From contig JAHJSQ010000076.1 in the NCBI GenBank assembly GCA_018830325.1, positions 1 through 38,080 of the forward strand: a stretch of DNA of 38,080 nt, given 5' to 3'. This DNA is from Gammaproteobacteria bacterium (lineage in GTDB: Bacteria > Pseudomonadota > Gammaproteobacteria > Methylococcales > Methylomonadaceae). Of this stretch, positions 25,828 through 31,518 are shown one piece after another. The notes under the pieces were generated by a model. The model had not been told where the DNA came from and ran no database searches. It saw only the letters and a program-made list of their open reading frames with translations. The translations under genes were made by a program, and so were the position numbers. How positions within the stretch are numbered: position 1 is the first letter of the stretch; every line of letters begins with the position of its first letter.

Positions 25828-27396
25828 TTACAGCAACGGCTTGTTGACCACTGTTTCTGGCATTACCGGAACCACACAGTTATTGATGCCTGCGCCGAGG
25901 TCATGGGTATACGGCCAGATTGGCGCATTTTCATTCAGGATGCCGGTAAAGCTCGCATCGGTTGCAAATGGAATGGCCGGCGCCAAATATCCCGACTTAC
26001 CGAACGGATAGTTCGATTTGACATTCAAAATACTGGCAACAACCGAAGGTTCGCTCGCTTCCGTACGCATCTGTTCGATAATGACTTTAATATCGCCTAC
26101 CGGTGGTTGTGGGCCGCAAGTCGCCAAATGTTCGCCTTCGCAAGCCGGTAATTTGTTGACACCGGGTTTCAACCATTGGTAAGTCATCTCGACCACATCG
26201 AAATATTTACCGTTGAAGGCATTAGCCAATGTTGGAGCTACATTGTCGATTCTGACAAATTTATACGGCCATGCTTGATCGGCATTTTTTTCTAGACTTT
26301 GTGTGCCTAAGGCCCAAGCTTTTGTGGTCGGTGTAAAAAAGCCTGTGTTAGCGCCCGTGTTGTTGATGCCCAATTCATAATCGTTCAAACACAATTCGAC
26401 ATCGCCGGAACCCGAGTTTTGGATCACGATAGGACCTGTCGATACGTTCGATGATTGCATCGGTTGAGCAGCACCCGAAACGCATGGATTATGCAGGAAT
26501 TTCGCATATTGTTGCGCACCGGTACCGGAACCGTTGACCCGTTTGCAATAGCGGACGAACTTCGAGCCGCGAGTGGCCGGCAAAGGCGTAACGCCCGGAT
26601 ATTGCGTCAACGGAATGCCGTCGATTTTAAAATCGTCCCATGTTTTTACCCTGCCGCTGATCAACGACGCGACTTGTTGTTTAGTCAAACTTGGGATACA
26701 TTCTTCGCGGGCATATTCGCCGATCGTACAATCGTTAGGCAATAAGCCTTCGCCTCTTTGCGCGGTTTGCAGCGCGTCATACAAAGCATTATTGACCGGA
26801 ACGCCGAATATCAACGCAGCTACCGAAACGCTATCCAGATCTTCTGCACTTTCCGGGTTGACAGGATTGAAACCGGCCGGAGTATTAACGCCTCTAAACA
26901 TCTTGGCGTCCACGTCCGAGATACCGATATCGGAATAACGCAATTCCAAATCGCCCGGATTGCTGATGCTGCATAAATAGCGGTTCGGATCGGTATCTGT
27001 CGGCGACAATGTGCAATTATTGTTAAAGATATTCATCGCTTCCAAGCGTTGTTGATCGATCAGCGGATTGACGCCTTGGGCGGAACCGCCGGCGGAACGT
27101 TTGACAAACAACACTTTTTGGCTAGCCGATATACCGTCGACTTTATCCGGACTCAAGGTACAGAAAAATGCACGGTAACGATTCCCCGGATTCGGACCAT
27201 CGTTGAAATAGCTATGCAAGGTACCCGCATCGCACAAGCTGGTGAACAGGGAGGTGATAGAGTTATCCATTGCAGTGGCACCCGACATGTTGATTCGTAA
27301 ATCGGGTACATCGCTTGGCGTCCACGCCGAAGCCGTGCCGGAAAAACCGGCAATCAAAGCCGCGCCCAAGGCGGCCGTTACGATATTTTTTTTCAT
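25828..27396 (-). CDS. Secreted PstS-like periplasmic-binding-fold protein, paralogue 2
   Basis: 522 residues from the ATG at 27396. A second ATG two codons upstream (27402) is possible, but AAGAGA is better spaced for 27396. The signal peptide ends GTASA. It has the same fold and landmarks as its neighbour: INMSGATAMDNSITSLF, LISGRVKTWDDFKI, VNGSGTGAQQYAKFLHNPC, SLEKNAD, VAPTLANAFNGKY and SGYLAPAI. It resembles the PstS/DING group of substrate-binding proteins. Conserved Cys pairs suggest a disulfide-stabilised secreted protein. It lies downstream of the PEP-CTERM gene beyond a strong terminator, and upstream of its paralogue and tpsB. The GC content looks closer to the surrounding genes than that of paralogue 1, so this is probably the older copy. 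The ligand is unknown. Confidence 0.8.
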   Translation of the reverse strand: MKKNIVTAALGAALIAGFSGTASAWTPSDVPDLRINMSGATAMDNSITSLFTSLCDAGTLHSYFNDGPNPGNRYRAFFCTLSPDKVDGISASQKVLFVKRSAGGSAQGVNPLIDQQRLEAMNIFNNNCTLSPTDTDPNRYLCSISNPGDLELRYSDIGISDVDAKMFRGVNTPAGFNPVNPESAEDLDSVSVAALIFGVPVNNALYDALQTAQRGEGLLPNDCTIGEYAREECIPSLTKQQVASLISGRVKTWDDFKIDGIPLTQYPGVTPLPATRGSKFVRYCKRVNGSGTGAQQYAKFLHNPCVSGAAQPMQSSNVSTGPIVIQNSGSGDVELCLNDYELGINNTGANTGFFTPTTKAWALGTQSLEKNADQAWPYKFVRIDNVAPTLANAFNGKYFDVVEMTYQWLKPGVNKLPACEGEHLATCGPQPPVGDIKVIIEQMRTEASEPSVVASILNVKSNYPFGKSGYLAPAIPFATDASFTGILNENAPIWPYTHDLGAGINNCVVPVMPETVVNKPLL

Positions 27397-27425
27397 GACC
27401 ATTCTCTTTATGTAGGTATGAGTGT

Positions 27426-27451
27426 AAAAAACTCCCGGACCTGCATCCGGG
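27426..27451 (-). terminator. Rho-independent terminator after the PEP-CTERM gene
   Basis: On the minus strand CCCGGA-TGCAGG-TCCGGG is followed by AG and six T. It is the clearest intrinsic terminator in the window. It lies 19 bp after the PEP-CTERM stop and 30 bp before the next start, so expression of the PstS-like gene depends on readthrough or a promoter inside the PEP-CTERM gene. Confidence 0.85.
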
Positions 27452-27469
27452 TATGCTTGAATGATTTTC

Positions 27470-28279
27470 TTATGCTTTACGGCGTTTGGCAGCGATCAAG
27501 CCCATCAGACCCGTGCCGAAAAACCATACCGCCGCTGGAACGGGAACCGGCGCGAAATTCAATGAAGCGCTGCCATTTTCAATCGAAAAGTTCCAATCCC
27601 CGAGGTAAACCGCCTTCTCTGTCAACTCGAACGTATTGGGATCCATATCGAAGCCCCACCACCAAAACCCTGTCGATTCGCCTGCTGACGACGAAAGATT
27701 ACCAGAGAAAGAATTACCAATGTTCGAACCCCAAGTTGTCGGAAAATAACCGCTTTGCCCAGGCGCCGAATAGGAATCTAAATTGACCGCTTTATCGCCG
27801 ACTTGTTGATTGGTGCCGGTCAATTCGCCCGATCTTGCATTCAATTGGTCGATATGTTGATCAAGTGTTGTTGATGACTCAGAAAAACCGCCAAAAGGGC
27901 CGACAGCAATTTCATTTTTGGATGTCATTAAAATGCCCAAATAATTCACGCTATCGAAATCGACGAATGAATTGTGAGCCGAGGCAATGTTATAGATCAC
28001 CCTGTCACCTGGCGAGGTTGCGGCCATAAACTGGCTGAATGCATCGGTGTTGATCGAGTGATTCATTGCTTGCGGATTATCCAAAAAATCAGCATGCCGG
28101 ATACCTAAGTCCATTGCATATGAAATTTGCGCATCCGGATTGTAAACGCTCAGAAAAAGCTCGGAGCCTCGCGGATCGTTTTCGAAACCGGTCAATTTAA
28201 CCCCGGCGATTCTCGCTTGAGCACCTGTCGCAACCAACGCCATCGCGCCGACCGCTAGAGATTTACCTAATAAATTCAT
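27470..28279 (-). CDS. VPxPA/PEP-CTERM exosortase-substrate protein
   Basis: 269 residues from the ATG at 28279, which has GAGG about 10 nt upstream. The frame extends 10 codons further, but that extension lies outside the signal peptide. The signal peptide (MNLLGKSLAVGAMALVATGAQA) leads into a mature beta-rich domain of about 220 residues with no Cys and the stretches GSELFLSVYNPDAQISYAMD and STGFWWWGFD. The C-terminal sorting signal is VPAAVWFFGTGLMGL, a hydrophobic helix, then AAKRRKA. An exosortase (EpsH/XrtA-like) would cleave at the VPxPA motif and anchor or release the protein; no exosortase is in this window. A GEMM-like riboswitch lies in the leader and a terminator follows the gene. 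The function of the mature domain is not recognised. Confidence 0.88.
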   Translation of the reverse strand: MNLLGKSLAVGAMALVATGAQARIAGVKLTGFENDPRGSELFLSVYNPDAQISYAMDLGIRHADFLDNPQAMNHSINTDAFSQFMAATSPGDRVIYNIASAHNSFVDFDSVNYLGILMTSKNEIAVGPFGGFSESSTTLDQHIDQLNARSGELTGTNQQVGDKAVNLDSYSAPGQSGYFPTTWGSNIGNSFSGNLSSSAGESTGFWWWGFDMDPNTFELTEKAVYLGDWNFSIENGSASLNFAPVPVPAAVWFFGTGLMGLIAAKRRKA

Positions 28280-28346
28280 AAAAAATATCCTCGTAAAGTC
28301 TGTTAACAAAAACCAAACCGGGGTACATGGCCATTCCTAGTAAATG

Positions 28347-28427
28347 GTCGCGGCCCGGCTATCTCTTGATACTTGATAAGAGACCCGCAGCTTTCCGTCC
28401 CCGCCTCGCGGCGGGTTTGGCAACATC
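28347..28427 (-). promoter_or_regulatory. c-di-GMP-I (GEMM) riboswitch aptamer before the PEP-CTERM gene
   Basis: The minus strand reads GTTGCCAAACC, CCGCC-GCGA-GGCGG with a GNRA loop, GGGACGGAAAGCTGCGGGTC, then a stem TCTCTT/AAGAGA and closing GCCGGGCCGCGAC. The core matches the element before tpsA, while the second stem (GTCTTG/CGAGAC there) is replaced by a different but still paired sequence, which is covariation supporting a folded RNA. Both carry G where Vc2 has C in GACGCAAAG. The element ends about 67 nt upstream of the start codon at 28279. Confidence 0.83.
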
Positions 28428-28806
28428 TTCACACCCGGCATATCCGGCTAAAACCGGAAACTGCCTATTCCTTGTTAAATCGCTGGCAATCAGTACCGCC
28501 CATGTTATGATTGCCTTCGCCGGCCCCATTTCCCCTCGCCGGATCCGCTCCGCATCCGCGAAGTTTCAACTTGCGCATATTTTTTCATAGTCATTAGTTC
28601 AAAAGTTTTACAGCTTCGTTAAATTTTCGTGAAACGTATTACGTTTTAAACAACTAACATCGCTAATACGCCGACTGTTTTGAATTGTCGCATTTCTGTC
28701 ATATTTTTCGTTTATGTTTAAAAAGTTCGACTTGATACGCATATCCATATATCCAAAAACCCATAAACCTAAAAAGATCATTTGAGACTTCACCAAGCCG
28801 GTGAAA

Positions 28807-28860
28807 GTGTTGTAGACCCTTCATGCTTCGACTTAACTCAGCACGAACGGTCTACAACAC
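28807..28860. repeat. 12-bp inverted repeat enclosing a GACTTAACTCAGCACGAAC core
   Basis: The arms GTGTTGTAGACC (28807-28818) and GGTCTACAACAC (28849-28860) are perfect complements. The interior resembles the widespread CTTCGACAAGCTCAGGACGAAC-type intergenic repeat of proteobacteria. It could also act as a bidirectional terminator, but no T-run follows. Confidence 0.65.
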
Positions 28861-28928
28861 ATGCCAACTTCATCTTTCTAGGATAGAAATACATAACTTT
28901 TGCCGCTTTCAAGCCGTTCCGTTGTTAA

Positions 28929-28993
28929 TATTCAGCCACCCGGCAATTATCGTTCCCACGCTGGAGCGTTGGAACGATAGGTGGATGTGAATA
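28929..28993. repeat. Large cruciform repeat, short form
   Basis: Nested arms: TATTCA/TGAATA, CCACC/GGTGG, then ATCGTTCCCACGCT-GG-AGCGTTGGAACGAT with one mismatch. The same architecture with CCCCC/GGGGG in the outer stem and extra inner hairpins occurs at 37941-38076. Confidence 0.75.
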
Positions 28994-29043
28994 ACTACGT
29001 TCCGTTAGTCAATCCGAAATATTTTTGAATTAGGTATAAGAAA

Positions 29044-29517
29044 TTGAGCGAACTGAAACACATCATTTCACTGCGTATCGAGAACAGTATTCGTAACGCG
29101 GTTCAAGCCACCGCTTCGCGGTTTTATGTGCGGGAGTCGGATATTTACCGTTTTGCGATTAACTACATGCTAAAGCGCTTTAAGTGCCTGCATGAAGACG
29201 ACTTTAGCGGCAGCGATTTGCTACCCCTAATGCTGGACATTCGCGAGGAATTAATTGGCAGCCTATCTTTAAAAAAACATCAGCTCTTCAACATCCTAAA
29301 CGGCAACAATGTTCATCCGGATAAGTTTGTCGCAATGTCCGATATCGAGTTGCTATTAACGCCGCAACACTTATTAAAACAACGCTTGCAAAAAATCGAC
29401 GATAGCCCTCAATCCGATGTCGATTCCGAAACCTGGCTGAAGCAATATTTACTTGAGAAATATCAATCGCCGTCGTTTCAGGATAGTTCCGACACGCAAA
29501 CCCAATCATCGAATTGA
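29044..29517 (+). CDS. Ribbon-helix-helix-like DNA-binding protein (TTG start)
   Basis: A 157-residue protein starting at TTG (29044). An in-frame stop lies just upstream (29026) and the first internal ATG would remove most of the DNA-binding domain. AGG lies about 9 nt upstream. Residues 5-45 (HIISLRIENSIRNAVQATAS, then RFYVRESDIYRFAINYMLKR) follow the Arc/MetJ beta-strand, helix, turn, helix pattern. The C-terminal 110 residues are helical and polar, ending in a Ser/Gln-rich tail. It probably acts as a dimeric transcriptional regulator. Its position before the HEXXH gene and pgaABCD suggests local control, but this is inference. Direct repeats downstream (29525-29607, 29789-29878) are possible operators. 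Confidence 0.6.
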   Translation: MSELKHIISLRIENSIRNAVQATASRFYVRESDIYRFAINYMLKRFKCLHEDDFSGSDLLPLMLDIREELIGSLSLKKHQLFNILNGNNVHPDKFVAMSDIELLLTPQHLLKQRLQKIDDSPQSDVDSETWLKQYLLEKYQSPSFQDSSDTQTQSSN

Positions 29518-29904
29518 AGCCATACCTAAATCATGAATTCGTAGCTCATGGGTTTATGAAAGCTTCCGATCGTTTTGCGCTAACTACTTTTGGAACTAAG
29601 CTAATAGCTCCGTAGGGTGCGCATCGCGCACCTTTCCACGGTGCCGAACCGACAAGAGCCCGACCCAGGTGCGCGATGCGCACCCTACACCTAGGCTTAA
29701 AAGCCTATCAACACCAACAATTTCAAAATTATTATGAGTTTAAAAAGCGGGAAAACAGCAATTAACTACTAAAGCGAAAATGGCCATATCTAAAACATAA
29801 ATTCGTAATCGATTGGTCATCCATACTTACGATCGCTTTGCACAAAGCAATAACTACTATTTGGAACTAAACTAACAGTAACTTTTAGATTCTTCGAGAA
29901 TTTT
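29518..29904. other. Intergenic region: BIME flanked by 85-90-bp direct repeats
   Basis: Copy A (about 29525-29607) and copy B (about 29789-29878) of an imperfect direct repeat share CTAAA, AATTCGTA, CGATCG.TTTGC, TAACTACT and TTGGAACTAA.CTAA. The BIME at 29612-29688 and its AT-rich tail lie between them. Copy B ends 26 bp before the HEXXH gene and may contain its promoter. Confidence 0.65.
29612..29688. repeat. GTAG-type REP pair (BIME)
   Basis: GTAG plus GGTGCGC-ATC-GCGCACC at 29612-29632 and the exact inverse at 29668-29688. The spacer (TTTCCACGGTGCCGAACCGA...) is the same as in the copy at 31264-31340, so these two are recent duplicates of each other. About 100 bp to the right also match (CCTATCAACACCAACAATTT... 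AAAAAGCGGGAA). Confidence 0.85.
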
Positions 29905-31032
29905 ATGGATGCTCTATCGGCCATTAACCGCATTTTTCTTAGCCCAATCGACGGCCAGTCCCAAGATGATGAATTATTAGTCGATACGCTTAAAAATTGG
30001 GCCATCCGCTTCGCCGATTGCAATTATTTACATCCTTGCCTAATTGACGGGCAGCGGTCCTTAGTCTGCGCCAACCAGCTTAGTTTAAAAAATCCTAAAG
30101 CTTATCAAGCTCTAATCGAGATTGCGCGGCATCACGATATTTTTCTGAAGGAGGATGCCAGAACATTAAGTTCGGCAACGTTTTATGCCGACCGGCGGCA
30201 AAAAACGCCGGTTTTTCTTGCTTTGTGTCTCGGCATTCTCATCGCGACAACCGATACGCGAGCCGAACAGATCGCCGACAGGCAGGTGACTGCTGAAATC
30301 ACTTCGCAACTTATCAAACCGTCAAACCGATTAAATTCGGTTAAAATCCAAAAAGGAAACCACTCGATCGTTCGTTTGGTCCGCTCTGCTCCGCCCAAAA
30401 CCATGCCCATTCAATCCGTCCATGACGCACATTTAAACGTTAAGCCGGATCCGCATGCTCAAGTTCGAATCAGCCGTTTACTGCAGCAAGCATACATCCG
30501 CGAACCCGGCGACCCGCCGACTATTCGCGCCGATCTCGATAAGATGGCCCGGTATTATGCAAGCTATCCTGAAGCCATCGGCCTGTTGAAATTACTGGAA
30601 GATAAAGAGTTAAAACTTCGTTATCGAAAATATACTTGGCAAACACAAGCCCACGGCAACCAACTGACCGTAACGTCGGCAACGATATTTTTCGATCCGC
30701 GCATCGGCGCAAAGCTATGGCTGCATCGCGATTGCAAAAACCACCCGGCTTGCCATATTTCTCCCGCGGACGCACTTTTACACGAGTTGTTGCATGCCAA
30801 AATCATGCTACATGACACCGACCGCTTCATCGAAAGCGGCGGAATGAAACCCACGCTTTATTTATTCGACCACGAACACGACGTCATAAAAATGGAAGCG
30901 AAGCTGTTCGATGCAATGAACCGTACCGACGGTATGTCCCGGCCTTTGCGCAATCGACACACAGGAAGACTGATCAAAGTCGAATGTTCGACTTGCTTGC
31001 CGGAAATTTCAATCGTTGCCTCGGCCGATTGA
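29905..31032 (+). CDS. Membrane-anchored HEXXH protein, putative zinc metallopeptidase
   Basis: A 375-residue protein with an unusual layout. A soluble N-terminal region (1-96) is followed by one hydrophobic helix (TPVFLALCLGILIATT, 101-116) ending in a signal-cleavage-like TRA, a linker, and a C-terminal domain at about 180-375. The zinc motif HELLH is at 293-297 in ALLHELLHAKIMLHD. Downstream are E331 and the stretch AMNRTDGMSRPLRNRHTG. The HELLHA motif followed by Glu, Asn and R..H/Y recalls M91 (NleD/HopH1-like) zincins, but this is only a tentative pattern match. The topology puts the catalytic domain in the periplasm with about 100 residues in the cytoplasm. GAG lies 6 nt before the ATG. 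It lies between the RHH gene and pgaABCD. The substrate is unknown. Confidence 0.6.
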   Translation: MDALSAINRIFLSPIDGQSQDDELLVDTLKNWAIRFADCNYLHPCLIDGQRSLVCANQLSLKNPKAYQALIEIARHHDIFLKEDARTLSSATFYADRRQKTPVFLALCLGILIATTDTRAEQIADRQVTAEITSQLIKPSNRLNSVKIQKGNHSIVRLVRSAPPKTMPIQSVHDAHLNVKPDPHAQVRISRLLQQAYIREPGDPPTIRADLDKMARYYASYPEAIGLLKLLEDKELKLRYRKYTWQTQAHGNQLTVTSATIFFDPRIGAKLWLHRDCKNHPACHISPADALLHELLHAKIMLHDTDRFIESGGMKPTLYLFDHEHDVIKMEAKLFDAMNRTDGMSRPLRNRHTGRLIKVECSTCLPEISIVASAD

Positions 31033-31518
31033 ATGTCTCGGCAATGCGCCCTACCGAAACTTACAGCCGCCACCTATAATTCATTCGTAAATTATCTTCC
31101 GATAATTCCACTTGCCTTGACTATGCTTGTATAGGGTCTAGCTAGGGTGTCGAAATTTACCGATTTTCAGGTCAGAAAAAATGACTGTTTTATGGGTTTT
31201 GAGAAAATAACGGATGCTCTATAACCTATGATCATCAACAATTTCCAAGATAGTTTGAGCGCCGTAGGGTGCGCATCGCGCACCTTTCCACGGTGCCGAA
31301 CCGACAAGAGCCCGACCCAGGTGCGCGATGCGCACCCTACATCTGATTCTTAATAGCCTATGAACACTAACCATTTCAAAAATATTTTGAGTTAAAAAGC
31401 GGGAACCGGCAATTAGCAAAAAATGGCCTTTTTCGACAGCCTAGGCTCTAGCTATCTTCATACAGGCCTCGCTCTACTTCACACTACCGTTTCAACCTAC
31501 TCCTAACGCCAAAAATTC
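31033..31518. other. Gene-free interval before pgaA with a BIME
   Basis: It contains the BIME at 31264-31340, flanked by two imperfect copies of a 39-41-bp sequence (31221-31259 and 31351-31391). The pgaA promoter should lie here. TTGACT at about 31117 is a possible -35, but I see no well-placed -10. No clear Shine-Dalgarno precedes pgaA, and no GEMM-like aptamer was found. Confidence 0.65.
31264..31340. repeat. GTAG-type REP pair (BIME) inside a direct repeat
   Basis: Same units and spacer as 29612-29688. The flanking DNA AACCTATGATCATCAACA (left) and AGCCTATGAACACTAACC (right), both continuing to TTTGAG, forms a direct repeat around it. Confidence 0.85.

Larger units (their letters stand above)
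28280..29043. other. Divergent intergenic region with riboswitch and palindromes
   Basis: It separates the minus-strand surface island from the plus-strand RHH/pga side. It contains the GEMM-like aptamer (28347-28427), an AT-rich stretch 28590-28790 where the minus-strand promoter probably lies, a 12-bp inverted repeat at 28807-28860, and a large cruciform at 28929-28993. No credible ORF. Confidence 0.7.

Noticed and set aside
24161-27396. A phosphate ABC uptake operon (pst)
   Set aside because: Only binding-fold proteins are present; no permease, ATPase or phoU, and the neighbours are secretion genes.
31117-31150. TTGACT promoter for pgaA
   Set aside because: No acceptable -10 hexamer at 16-18 bp spacing, and the distance to pgaA is about 400 bp with a BIME in between; too weak to annotate.
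31219-31419. 66-codon minus-strand frame before pgaA
   Set aside because: Spans the BIME and its flanking direct repeat; peptide similarity to other BIME-derived frames only.
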